Below are positions 22,468-33,492 of a DNA stretch of 64,000 nt, in pieces. Each line of letters opens with the position of its first letter. Position 1 is the stretch's first letter. The notes below the pieces were generated by a model, which worked only from the letters and a program-made list of their open reading frames with translations, was not told the DNA's origin and ran no database searches. The position numbers were made by a program, and so were the translations under genes. Source of the stretch: Hysterangium stoloniferum (lineage: Eukaryota; Basidiomycota; Agaricomycetes; Hysterangiales; Hysterangiaceae). Where the stretch lies: assembly GCA_015178975.1 (NCBI GenBank), contig WHVD01000029.1:372001-436000 (forward strand), written 5' to 3'.

Positions 22468-24303
22468 AGCCCTTCACTCTATACAACAGAGTTTTAATCG
22501 ACCGCCCTCAAGAGCTACTATTTGGAATGAGTCCTGAACGAGACGAGTTTAAGTCTGGAGTCAAACCGCTCGCTTGGGGCGGACAAACACCATACATCGA
22601 GTAAACTGACATTTACTCTCCAGTCACATGAATGCTAACGTAGTCAATAATCAGCATCGTCGCCATTCACGGTGTCAACGGCGACCGACTGAGTTCTTGG
22701 AGGGGAATTGGTTCTTCCCAACCGTGGCTCCAGCACCCAGATATGCTGCCAAGGCACTTCCCCGACGCCAGAATCTTGACATATGGTTACAACGCAACGG
22801 CCCGGGGCTACCGGCGACCAGGCACCACAATGGACGATCATGCAGGAAATCTAATTACCCGTCTTAAAGACTTTAGGGTGAATACGCAAACTCCGCCGGT
22901 ACAGTGTTCCCATCCCAACATGTGTTTTATTCCAGCCCTGATCGTTACCCCTCCGTGATTTAGGCGCGACCTATCATATGTCTTGCGCATAGTACCGGGG
23001 GAATTATCTTGAAATCTGTACGTACCTCTACATTCTTGATATTACTACCAGCCAGTGACACATTGCTTTCAAGGCCCTAATCCTGGCGAACAAAGTCGAC
23101 AACTACCATAAGAGTCACACCGAATGGTTCTCAAAGGCTATTGCAGGCATTATATTTCTGGGAACTCCCCACCAAGAAGGGATTGAGGCGGCTAAATGCT
23201 TCCTTAAAGTACATTTGGTCTACGGGATACTCAACCGTGCTTTTACACAGAATTTGCAGGAGTACTGTGAAACGTTACCCGACCAGCTTTCACAATCTAA
23301 TTCTATCAGCCACAAGTATACGACTAAATTGTATTATGAGTTGTGTAAAACTACTTTTCTAGACCAATCTCGACTTCGGGTAAGTCGCACCTTACCTGCG
23401 TTAACTCGACGATTTGTGACCTCTATTCGGACACAGTTGGTGCCTAGGTGGTCTGCAGTGGTTCCAGGACAGGTATCCGTTGAACCAGTGGGGTTATATA
23501 GGAATCATTTGGACCTAGCAAAGTTTGGACCTAACCAGATCAATGAGGGTGGCGAGTATTTTACCCTCATGAGGTCGATTGGGGAGGTTATTGAGGGGGA
23601 GAGAAAGAAACCGGAGGACAGAAGGCGACAGGACGAGAGAAGGAAACAGGATGAGAGAAGGAAACAAGAGGAGAGAAGGAAAGAAGAGGAAAGAAGGAAA
23701 CAGGAGGAGCGAAGGAAACAGGAGGAGAGAAGGAAACAGGAGGAGGAGAGAAGGAAACAGGAGGAGAGAAGGAAACAAGAGGAGAGAAGGAAACAGGAGG
23801 AGGAGAGAAGGAAACAGGAGGAGAGAAGGAAACAGGAGGAGAGAAGGAACCAGGAGGAGAGAATGAAACGGGAGGAGAGAAAGAAACAGGAGGAGGAGAG
23901 AAAGAAACAGGAGGATGAGAGAAGGAAACAGGAGGAGAGAAGGAAACAAGAGGAAAGAAGGAAACAGGAGGAGCGAAGGAAACAGGAGGAGAGAAGGAAA
24001 CAGGAGGAGGAGAGAAGGAAACAGGAGGAGAGAAGGAAACAAGAGGAGAGAAGGAAACAAGAGGAGGAGAGAAGGAAACAGGAGGAGAGAAGGAACCGGG
24101 AGGAGAGAATGAAACGGGAGGAGAGAAAGAAACAGGAGGAGGAGAGAAAGAAACAGGAGGAGGAGAGAAGGAAACAGGGGGAGAGGAAGAAACAGGGGGA
24201 GAGAAAGAAACAGGGGGAGAGAAAGAAACAGGGGGAAGGAAAGAAACAGGGGGAGGGAAAGCCACAGGGGGAGGGAAAGAAACAAGAGGTGAGAAAGAGA
24301 TAG
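22468..24303 (+). CDS. serine alpha/beta hydrolase (NLR-effector type) with charged repeat tail
   Basis: Five exons join without loss of frame: 22468-22600, 22655-22898, 22964-23017, 23074-23379 and 23437-24303 (introns 54-65 bp). The start exon is not resolved. The product reads YIDIVAIHGVNGDRLSSW, then ARILTYGYNATARGY, the nucleophile elbow LAHSTGGIILKS (Ser in A-H-S-x-G) and IAGIIFLGTPHQEG, then VPRWSAVVPG and GLYRNHLDLAKFG. This order is that of the SERAC1/PGAP1-like hydrolase placed at the N-terminus of many fungal NLR-like proteins. No NACHT or NB-ARC follows; from about residue 300 the protein is about 230 residues of RRKQEE-type repeats, probably a long helix or coiled coil. The same exon frames are intact in the opposite arm. 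The ester or lipid substrate is unknown, and a role in self/non-self recognition is inference only. Confidence 0.75.
23590..24300 (+). repeat. coding minisatellite, EE-type (18/21 bp units, 246-bp higher-order unit)
   Basis: Tandem units of GGAAACAGGAGGAGAGAA (18 bp) mixed with 21-bp units that add one Glu codon. A larger unit of 246 bp is duplicated: the variant GGAACC..ATGAAACGGGAGG occurs at 23846 and again at 24092 with the same order of variants around it. All units are multiples of three. The last part shifts to KKQGE units. Confidence 0.95.
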
Positions 24304-24516
24304 GAGGAGAGAAAGAGATAGGAGGGGAGTGAAAAACACGATGAGGACAGTGTTTATTAAATGCTTAATAGAGCATTCCTTTGCCTTCTGTTTTGTAACC
24401 CATACAACTTTCATCGAAATATAGGAAGATATGTAAGACTAGGACACTATGCAATTAAGTAAGGAAATGGTGGGAACGGATGGTCAGATATTAAGCAGAC
24501 ATGCAAGATATACGAT

Positions 24517-24844
24517 TGTTAGGACCAGAAAATCCACTGGGTCCTGGATCCTACTCTATAAGTCTTTATCTCTCTCTCACAGTATTACCCACTGACTGAG
24601 CCCTGCCTAGGTATCCCAGATCCCTTAGATGCTTGGAAATCTTGTCCCAAGCCACCTCTGAACCTGGTTGACATCTGGTTTACTATGTCCCCTGTGTATG
24701 TTCCTGTTTCATCCTTGCCTTGTCCCTAGTATGGGTGCCCCTGCCTTCTTTCTTGTTCACCCATTTTGTCTTTTTGTCCAACCAGATTTGTAGTACAATA
24801 ATATTTAATTGTATATAGTCTGGCGTATGCATGTACTTACAATG
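24517..24844 (+). mobile_element. LTR-like fragment in the spacer
   Basis: Starts TGTTAGGACCAGAAAATCC, the same terminus that appears in reverse complement near 7000. It is CpG-poor and pyrimidine-rich. The end is unclear, and it directly abuts the left arm of the inverted duplication. Confidence 0.45.
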
Positions 24845-26193
24845 AAGGGTAGTCACAATTTATTAAATGTACATTTTATGAAAAATTCCTCATATTTTCA
24901 AGTGAGACTATTTCTCTGGCTATGTCTACATGTTTTAGGAGTTTATATTTCATTACCCCAAAATTACATCTTTAAGACTTGTATGCTCTTTTAAAATATG
25001 CACAAATGTCATGGTTGTTAAGAACAGAAAACTGATTGATGTCAGTAGGCCAATGGGGACTGAATGGAAGGACTTGGCTTCAGCTTATGTGCTGCACCCT
25101 TGCAAGTTACCATCAAATGTCCTTAAATTTTGGGCAGGTGAAAACTAGTCCTATTGAATTCCTCACGGTGAGTTACCGATCAGAAACTGAAGGATAAGTC
25201 GAGTGTCAGGCTGAGGGGTCAGAGATTAAGGGTGGGTGAGCACACACAGAGGCGGGGAGCAGGATACTTAGAGTGAGGCTTATGAGAGATGTATGTGGGT
25301 GTTCTGAGTTGATATTCTGATTGCCTAGTAGTTACATTACAGTGGGTCTATATACGAGTTATCAGCATCTAGAGACTACTAACTAAGGGAAGAGCAGAAA
25401 ATACTATTGACAAATAAACTTGACTAGGAACCAGAAGTTTACCATAAGGTCAGAAGCTGTGATTAGCTGAGAGTGGGATTACGAGAAAAGGGAATAGTCC
25501 ATGGCCAACAAGTATTTACAGGCATATGTGAAACATAGAGTAGGACAGATCATCATAATAAAAAGGGGATGTATCAAAGCATAACCAGATGGTATGAGTA
25601 TAACTTGACAGGGGCATAAATGGGGTTTGATCACCATGAGGGTATATGTCAGTGTCAGTATACCGACAGTTTCTGATATGATGACTTGGCCAGTAACTTG
25701 AGACACAGATGGATGATAATATCATCGGGGACTGTTGGGTTGCGACACAGTCGTAACAATGGTTAAACAAGATTATCTGGGTTGTTACCTAATCTTTGGA
25801 ATAAAATGCATTCTCTAGTATCTCTGTGACTTTTAAAATATCCACAAATGTCATGGTTAAACAAAATTATTTGGGTTATGACTTAATCTTTGGCATAAGA
25901 TGCACTCTCTTGTATACATGTGAAATTTCAAATGTAGTTCATATAATTTAAATTTATTTGGTTTAGAAAGTTAACCAGAACTATCTGGCCAACCAATCCA
26001 CATTGTGGAATTTATCCCCAAAAGGATAATCTGTTTGTTTGACTAACTTTTGTCAGATACAAGATAAATATTAATATTTCCTTATTCCCCAGAGTATCAC
26101 CTGACAGACTGAATTTGATTAAATTTTATTCTACAACAAACAATATAAATATATATACTTTAGTGGACAAATAACTTTTAAATTTTTGGGTTA
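24845..26193 (+). mobile_element. repeat X, copy split by an LTR
   Basis: The two halves (24845-25015 and 25759-26193) together match the uninterrupted copy at 11317-11935. The right end carries the same TTATCCTCC terminus. Confidence 0.75.
25016..25758 (-). mobile_element. gypsy-type solo LTR with ATGGT target duplication
   Basis: 743 bp, same family as 5711-6453. Flanked by ATGGT on both sides (25011-25015, 25759-25763). The target is repeat X. Confidence 0.9.
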
Positions 26194-26199
26194 TCCTCC

Positions 26200-26689
26200 T
26201 AACCACATAACCATGAACTGTCCAAAACCTTGGGATGCCTCCAGTGTATTCAAAACCTTCAGTTTAACCTTTTCTGGTGTTTAGCTAATGTTAACTCCTC
26301 CATGTTTCCATCATTTTCTGTAAGAGGAAGGTCAAGTGACAGTGGATTAAGTGAAGTGAATAGGGACTCATCCACTTCATCATCCCCAGGAAGGTTGTAT
26401 AAATCCCATTCCATTTGTGGAACTTCTTTCAAGGTTCCAGCTGGTTCTACCAATTCTTGTCATGTAGCAAAGACAGCCTTGTTTGCTGGCTTAGTCTCCC
26501 ATAGTCTTTCTTCAGTTCTTTTGCTGAGTGAACTTGGTATGATCATTGGGAAGTTATCACTGGCTGGGCTTACCAAGTTGGGTACTCACGGTAACCTGAA
26601 TAGGGGGTCAACATTACTATGTACTCATCCAGCATGGTATACATAGTATTTCAAGACCCAGGTATGCTGTATACACTGCCCCATAGAAA
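26200..26689 (-). pseudogene. unidentified decayed ORF
   Basis: On the minus strand a 64-codon acidic frame (26453-26259) can be extended upstream through stops, with a VPQMEWDLYNLPGDDEVDE segment. It is CpG-free. It looks like the remainder of a repeat-borne gene; no family recognised. Confidence 0.25.
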
Positions 26690-26955
26690 ATAGTCACAAT
26701 TTGTTCAATATCCAAAATGTTATGGAAAAGTCCTCATATTTTTAAGTGAGACTATTTCCTCTGGCTATGACTAGATGTTTTAGGAGTTTATATTTAATTA
26801 CCCCAAAATTTCATCTTTAAGACTTGTATACTCTTTTAAAATATGCACAAATGTTATGGTTAAACAAGATTATGTGGGTTATGACTTAGTCTTTGGGATA
26901 AGATCCATTCTCTAGTATCTCTGTGACTTTTAAAATATGTATCCACAAATCTATG
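26690..26955 (+). mobile_element. repeat X, 5' half only
   Basis: Matches the first about 260 bp of repeat X (AATAGTCACAATTTGTTC..ACTTTTAAAATAT) and then stops. Confidence 0.6.
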
Positions 26956-27149
26956 TCAACAGGAATTGAAACTGTGGTTGCACCCTCATAGTCTCATAGT
27001 ATAAGGCATATGGATCTGCTACATTGCAGTGTAATTTTTTTCACATGAGAAGGAAATCTGAAATGCTCACCACAACATTGATCTGAACTTCTATTACAAT
27101 GATCTGGTGAGTTATATGCACACTTTCTTCTCCCAATTTCACATGTCTA

Positions 27150-28260
27150 TTGCTGTTTTACACCTCTCACGAGTTGGTGCTTCCACAATTCAGCAGGAGA
27201 GTGCAGCTCCATGTACCTGGGCTGAGTACTTCTAACTTACTGACCACAAATGATCTGATCACCATTATCAAGAAGAAGAGGATCATTGTCTCCTTAATAT
27301 TCTCCATGTTTGCATTCATGTGTGTGGCTACCCTTGCCACACCACAATGTTTTTGCATGCTTATCCTCTAAAACCTCATCAATAGGATGTTTCCCAACAC
27401 ATTGGCCCTATATGTATTCTCTCCACAGGCGATCCTTGATGTGGACCGGGACACATAGATAGTCACAAGGATGGGCTCATGGGCCACCAGTGTATCTGTA
27501 CTTGATACTGACAAGTTCATTATTTATACTCCAGGCAAAATGTCACAAGGAAATCTCAGTGACTTCTTTTTTACCAGTGATATGCCAGGTGGAGATACCA
27601 GTCTTCCAGGATTATAGCTTCAAGGGGGCTGCACATCATTCTCCAACAATGCTTCAATGGCTGCTGAGTAAGATACCACCCTTCCTAATGTTCTTCAACA
27701 ACTCTCTCCCTCTACAAATGGACCAAACAGTGGCTATAAATGCCTCTTGTGGGACTGAAAACATCATGTATAGCTTTTGCACATACCCATTGGCCCTCAG
27801 AATTCCCTCCAGTCCTGACTCTAATGCCACAGCTTATATCTTCCTTCAATCCAACAATGGAACTGTAGGTACCACTGGTATGGTCAAGTGTCAATCGAGT
27901 TTATTGCTCCATACTGCATCATTATCAGGAATGGATCTGACCTACAAATAATTTGTAAAGAATATCCCCTACAATCCAGTACAAGGGGTGGGGCTTGTGG
28001 ATCCCCTTTCCATTGTACTTGTGGGCATGGCCAATGCAAGTGTGGAGTACCACATGGTTGCACAGTATTCTCACACTTGGGACCAACTGCATAAACAATA
28101 TCAACCAACTTAGATTTGATGGCAATAGCAGAGGGTACTGGATCACTAATAACAGACCAGATGATGACTGCCACTTGCTTAACTGTTTACACAGAACCAG
28201 AAGGGACTGTGGGAGTGACAGCATGATTTATCATATGTAATCCAAAGGATGCCAACACCT
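27150..28260 (+). pseudogene. decayed gene, possible membrane or secreted glycoprotein
   Basis: Protein-like reading in changing frames. A hydrophobic segment occurs at 27280-27360 (SLIFSMFAFMCVATLA), and a 154-codon frame follows at 27490-27951 with several N-glycosylation sequons (NNS, NAS, NAT, NGT) and regularly spaced Cys. A further block at 28000-28110 reads SIVLVGMANASVEYHMVAQ. Frameshifts separate the blocks and CpG is almost absent, so this is an old pseudogene. The hydrophobic segments and sequons suggest a fungal membrane protein of unknown function; I cannot name a family. Confidence 0.3.
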
Positions 28261-28364
28261 AAAAAGACCATCTCTCCATTTGAAATAATTGTCTGTTGTG
28301 AGGAGTGACTTTAACTGTGATATGAGTGAGGAAGTTGGAGAATGCTCACAACTTCTTGAATGTA

Positions 28365-29648
28365 CAAAGTTTTACTGAAAACCCTCATATTTTCAAGGGA
28401 GACTATTCCTTCTGGCTATGACTATAGACTTTATGGGTTTATATTTCATTACCCCAAATTTACATATATCTTTTAAGACATGTACAGTATACCCTCAAAT
28501 GTCATGATTAAACAAGACTATTTGGGTTATGACCTAATCTTTGAAATAGAATGTTTTCTCTGGTATCTGTTTGACTTTTAAAGTATCCACAAATATCATG
28601 GTTGAACAATAGTATTTGGGTTATGACTTAATCTTTGGGATAGGATATATTCTCTGGTATCTATATATATGTGACTTTTCAAAAAATATAATTTAACTTT
28701 ATTTCATTCAGAAACTTAACCAGGACTATCTGGCCTACTGTTACGACTGTGTCACAACCCGACGGTTCCCGATTCTATTATTGTCTGTCTGTGTCTCAAG
28801 TTACTGGCCAAGTCATCATATCAGACCATCAGTATACTGACACTGATGTATACCCTTACGGCAATCAAACCCCATTTACGCCCCTGTCAAGTTATACTCA
28901 TACCATCTGGTTATGCTTTGATATGTCCCCTTTTTATTATGATGATCCATCCTACTCTATGTTTCACATATGCCCATAAATACTTGTAGGCCATGGACTA
29001 TTCCCTTTTCTTGTAATCCCACTCTCAGTTAATCACAGCTTCTGACCTTATGGTAAACTTCTGGTTCCTAGTCAAGTTTATTTGTCAATAGTATTTTCCG
29101 CTCTTCCCTTAGTTAGTAGTCTCTAGATGCTGATAACTCGTATATAGACCTACTGTAATGTAACTACTAGGCAATCAGAATATCAACTCAGAACACCCAC
29201 ATACATCTCTCATAAACCTTACTCTAAGTATCCCACTCCCTGCCTCTGCATGCGCTCACCCACCCCTGGTCTCTGACCCCTCGGCCTGACACTTGACTTA
29301 TCCTTTGGTTTCCAATCGGTAACTCACTGTGAGTAATTCAATAGGATTAGTTTTTGCCCACCCGAAATTCAAGGACACCTGATGGTAACTTGCAAGGGTG
29401 CAGTACATAAGCTGAAGCCAAGTCCTTCCGTTTGGTCCCCATCAGCCTACCGACATCAGTCAGTTTTCTGTTCTTAATACCTACCAATCCATGTTGTAGA
29501 ATTTATTCCAAAGGGATAATCTGCAGATGATTGGCTGACTAACTTTGTCAGATGCAGGATAAATATTAATATTTCCCTATTCCCCAGAGTATTGCCTGAT
29601 GGAGTGGATTGATGAAATATTAATTTTATATCAAACAATATAAATATG
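28365..29648 (+). mobile_element. repeat X, diverged copy split by a gypsy LTR
   Basis: Halves 28365-28738 and 29480-29648 match repeat X, including the CAACAAACAATATAAATAT region near the right end, which is itself cut by the next LTR at 29649. Confidence 0.65.
28739..29479 (+). mobile_element. gypsy-type solo LTR with CCTAC target duplication
   Basis: 741 bp, starting TGTTACGACTGTGTC and ending GTTCTTAATA. Flanked by CCTAC at 28734-28738 and 29480-29484. Same family as 5711-6453 and 25016-25758. Confidence 0.92.
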
Positions 29649-30238
29649 TGTTACAACCGGAATTCCTGCCAGACTCCGGGTGCTAACTTATATGCACCAA
29701 TTGTCAGTTTACCAGAATTCCCACCGGACTCTGTATGTCAGACTTGTCTACATCCGACTTCGTTACATTGTGTATCAGTCACCGGAATACCCACCAGACT
29801 CTGTCCCTGTCTATGTCTGACTCTGTCCCACACATCAGTCACTGGACCCCACTCAGAAAACCTGTCATCCCTCTAACTGAGCCCCATTCCCATTTTAGTC
29901 AAATGACCTGTCACGATTCAGACTCCACTCCCACTCCATTTCCAGTTATGGTTTATGATTTGTCACGATTCGGACTCCACTCCGTTCCATCCCATTCCTA
30001 ACACCAAATTTGGTGTTTACTATTCTCGTTTTATGTTTTGCTAGTTTCATTTCATCATTACTGGATTTGGTATGTCATTCATTCCACAGTCTACATATAT
30101 AGTCTGGCAGATGTTGTACATACAATCCAGTCAGAAAATCAGCTTAGATTCCCCCCAGTAATCTAATACATTTTCTACTCTAAACTCCTACTTGAATTAC
30201 ACTGCTCGCACTAGTCAGAGCCCACGGGCTCTGGCACA
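29649..30238 (+). mobile_element. solo LTR, family 2 (590 bp)
   Basis: Starts TGTTACAACC and ends CTCTGGCACA. Relative of 12590-13175. It sits between repeat X and the decayed hydrolase exon, so it may have inserted at or carried a breakpoint. No matching target duplication. Confidence 0.75.
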
Positions 30239-30269
30239 TCTATCTCTCTTATTTATCTCAACTCCCAAC

Positions 30270-30960
30270 CGACCTATCATTTTCATCACTCATAATGTTG
30301 GAGGCATCATATTGAAATCTGTAAAGCTATTTCGACATCATGCATCTCAGTGCTAATATGTTTGGCATGCCCTGAGTTTTGGAAGCAGCTGTCATGAGCA
30401 CCATCTCTCCAGTGGCTGACAAATCTATGATGCAGACTTGTCAGCCACTCAAGGTATCATTTATCTTGGAACCCAGGGAACACCACACAATTACCTAGAC
30501 ATTGTACTCAATGAGTCAGGAAGGAACAACACACTTGCCAATCATTTAATGGTGAGTTCAGAGTAGTTAATTGCAGTGGCAACTTGCATATGACCTACCT
30601 ATCCTTGCCCAAAATAAAATCACCATCACATAATTTTACATAAACTTTGGAACATTTTGAAAGGAGGTATGTGACAACTTGACATACAATGTCTACCAGT
30701 ATCTTTAATTCATAGTTGGTATGTATCTCTAGTTAGTGGGAAAGCATACTGCTGCTGTTTCAGGTGTTGCAAATGCTCATCAGATATGGCTAACCTGAAC
30801 CCATGAGATGCTGATGAAATTTGAGTTGAAAAAAGGTGAGTATGAGGTCATATCGGACACACTGAAGGACATGGTGAGGTTGAAAATGATGCAGTTGGAA
30901 ATGATCCAGCAAGAAATGACCCAGGGTCATGTGGAAGATGACTCTGGTCTTCATTAATCT
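30270..30960 (+). pseudogene. third, decayed copy of the serine hydrolase gene
   Basis: The exon at 30270-30320 reads RPIIFITHNVGGIILKS and ends exactly at a GTAAAG donor, the same exon-intron boundary as in the two intact copies. The nucleophile elbow is H-N-V-G instead of H-S-T-G. After a gap resembling the intron, 30440-30490 reads SATQGIIYLGTQGTPH, matching the AGIIFLGTPH block. Near 30815-30960 the end reads KGEYEVISDTLKDMVRLKMM, which parallels GGEYFTLMRSIGEVIEGE at the start of the repeat tail, but no minisatellite follows. Stops and frameshifts exclude function. The upstream exons are missing, cut off by the LTR at 29649-30238. Confidence 0.65.
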
Positions 30961-31771
30961 GATTCTGAGCTTTGATATTGTGGCTGAACTACACCTTTGA
31001 GGCTCACATGTGTCCATGTCCATCATGTATATATATTACACAGAATATATCAACAGCATTAATAGTCCTTTCTTTGCAATTTCTGTGGTTGAATGCTCTC
31101 AGTATTCTCCAGAACCTTACTAGGTATTCTCGCCTGTCGCTATCTCAAGTAGTCGAATTTTCGATACCGATACTCACCTCCATTCACATGTTGAGAGATT
31201 AGACTACCGTGCTTGAGGTGCTTAATGCACATTCTAGATGTTATTGATTTTTTAGATCACCTTCCACCTCAATAGTTATGGGATATATGGCATTCGAAAA
31301 CATAGTGGATCAGAAATCAGAATGAGAAGAAGGGAATGCACTGCATCAAATATGCCTTCAGCGGGGACAAGTACTTTTCCTTTGGCCACAGCTAAATGGC
31401 ATCGAAATGGCACAAAAACAGATAGCTCCTATTGACACACTCTGAGTATGTTCGCCTGAATCCTGAAATTTGTACAAATCTTGAACAGAAATGCTCTGTC
31501 AGGGTGTAGTTGGAAATTTTGTTTTGGATGTCAATTTGATCTGGGGCTTTTGACATAATATATGTAAATATATATCTTATATCTTGCGTGTCTGCCAAAT
31601 ATCCGACCATCCGTTCCCCACATGTCCTTACTTAATTGCATAGTGTTCTAGCCTTACGTATCTTTCTATATTTCAATGAAAGTTGTATGGGTTACAAAAC
31701 AGAAGGCATAAGAATCCTCCATTAAGCATTTAACAAATACGGCCCTCCTCGTCCTGTTTCTTTCTCTCCTC

Positions 31772-33492
31772 CTATCTCTTTCTCGCATCCTGTTTATATC
31801 TCACCCCCGGTGGCTTGCTCTCCTCCTGTTTCTTTCCCACCTCCATTTTCTTTCTCACCTCCGGTTGCTTTCTCACTTCCTGTTGTTTCTGCCTCTCCTC
31901 CTGTTTCTTTCTCTCCTCCTTTTTCCTTCTCTCATCCTGTTTCCTTCTCTCATCCTGTTTCCTTCTCTCATCCTGTTTCCTTCTCTCATCCTGTTTCCTT
32001 CTCTCATCCTGTTTCCTTCTCTCATCCTGTTTCCTTCCCTCATCCTGTTTCCTTCTCTCATCCTGTTTCCTTCTCTCATCCTGTTTCCTTACCTCATCCT
32101 GTTTCCTTCCCTCATCCTGTGTCCTTCTCTCATCCTGTTTCCTTCCCTCATCCTGTTTCCTTCCCTCATCCTGTTTCCTTCCCTCATCCTGTTTCCTTCC
32201 CTCATCCTGTTTCCTTCCCTCATCCTGTTTCCTTCCCTCATCCTGTTTCCTTCTCTCATCCTGTTTCCTTCTCTCATCCTGTTCCCTTCTCTCATCCTGT
32301 TCCCATCTCTCCTCCTGCTTCCTTCTCTCCTCCTGTTTCTTTCTCTGCTTCTCTCTTTCCCCCTCGATAATCTCCCGAATCGACTTCATGAGGGTCAAAC
32401 ACTCGCCACCCTCATTAGCCTCGCTAGGTCTAAACTTTGCTAGGTCCAAATGATTCCTATATAATCCCACTGGTTTAACGTATACCCGTCCTGGAACAAT
32501 TACAGAACACTCAGGCACCAACTGTGTCCGAAAAGAGGTCACAAATCGTCGAGTTAACGCAGGTTAGGTGCGACTCACCCGACGTCGAGGGCGGCCTGGA
32601 AGAGTAGTACCACACAACTCATAATAAAATTTAGTGGTATACTTATGGCTGATAGGATTATATTTTGAAAGCTGCCGGGGTAACGTGTCCGAGTACTCCT
32701 TCAAATTATTCTGTGTCAAAGCATCGTTGGGTGTCCCGTAGACCAAATGTAGTTCAAGGAAGCATTTAGCCGCCTCAATCCCTTGGTGGGGAGTCCCAAG
32801 AAATACAATGCCTGCAGTGGCCTTTGAGAACCATTCGTGACGACTCTTCTGGTTGTTGTTGACTTTGTTCGCCAGGATTAAGGCCTTGGAAGGAATATGC
32901 TACATAGGTTGGTAGTAATATCAAGAATGTAGAAGTACGTACAAATTTCAAGATAATCCCCCCTGTGCTATGCGCAAGAAATATGATAGGTCGCTCCTAA
33001 ATAACGGAGAGGTAACGATCAGGGCTGGAATAAAACACATGTTGGGATGGGAACACTGTACCGGCGGAGTTTGCGTATTCACCCTAAAGTCTTTAAGACG
33101 GGTAATTAGATTTCCTGCATGATCGTCCATTGTGGTGCCTGGTCGCCGGTAGCCCCGGGCCGTTGCGTTGTAACCATATGTCAAGATTCTGGCGTCGGGG
33201 AAGTGCCTTGGCAGCATATCTGGGTGCTGGAGCCACGATTGGGAAGAACCAACTGCCGTCCAAGAACTCAGCCGGTCGCCGCTGACACCATGAATAGCGA
33301 CGATGCTGGTTATTGACTACATTAGCATTCATGGCCTTGGAGAGTAAATGTCAGTTTACTCGACGTATTGTCTTTGTCCGCCCCAAACGAGCGGTTTGAC
33401 TCCAAACTTGGACTCGTCTTGTTCAGCACTCATTCCAAATAGTAGCTCTTGAGGGTGGTCGATCCAGACTCTGTTGTGTAGAGTGAAGGGCT
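31772..33492 (-). CDS. serine alpha/beta hydrolase with charged repeat tail, second copy
   Basis: Inverted paralogue of the gene at 22468-24303 with the same five-exon structure. Key segments: HNRVWIDHPQELLFGM, IVAIHGVSGDRLSSW, ARILTYGYNATARGY, FLAHSTGGIILKF (nucleophile Ser present), AGIVFLGTPHQGIEAAKCF and GLYRNHLDLAKF. The last intron contains a stop (TAA) in this copy, which supports that it is really spliced. The tail is about 190 residues of RRKQDE/GRKQDE units ending ..RYKQDARKR. No stop or frameshift was found in the joined exons, so both arms seem able to make protein. The tail differs consistently from the other arm (Asp-Glu rather than Glu-Glu). Substrate and pathway are unknown. 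Confidence 0.75.
31880..32340 (-). repeat. coding minisatellite, DE-type (18-bp units)
   Basis: About 25 tandem 18-bp units. On the minus strand they read GGAAACAGGATGAGAGAA or GGAAACAGGATGAGGGAA, encoding RRKQDE or GRKQDE. The two unit variants are clustered in blocks, as expected from local unit duplication. Confidence 0.95.

Larger units (their letters stand above)
19832..24515 (+). repeat. left arm of large inverted duplication
   Basis: Homologous in reverse complement to 31575-36121. The outer boundary is at the block GAGAAGCGTGTT, the inner boundary just before the LTR-like TGTTAGGACC at 24517. Shared content in order: a decayed outward-facing ORF, about 1.5 kb non-coding, the hydrolase-repeat gene and 200 bp of 3' flank. 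Identity by eye is high over the hydrolase exons and lower elsewhere. Confidence 0.85.

Noticed and set aside
23579..24303. The tandem array as a CRISPR array
   Set aside because: Units are contiguous with no unique spacers, they are in frame with a protein, and the genome is eukaryotic.
23515..24414. Long antisense and out-of-frame ORFs over the EE-type repeat (Leu/Ser/Pro-rich)
   Set aside because: Any stop-free unit with a length divisible by three opens all compatible frames. Only the frame continuous with the hydrolase exons is supported.
27884..28224. Minus-strand ORFs with Cys/His-rich words (HTCIGHAH, CGTPHLHWPC)
   Set aside because: They are antisense to the plus-strand glycoprotein-like frame, CpG-poor, and show no conserved spacing of a known zinc finger.
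31810..32453. Plus-strand Phe/Ser/Pro/His-rich ORFs over the DE-type repeat
   Set aside because: Same reason; they are the complement of the coding minisatellite.
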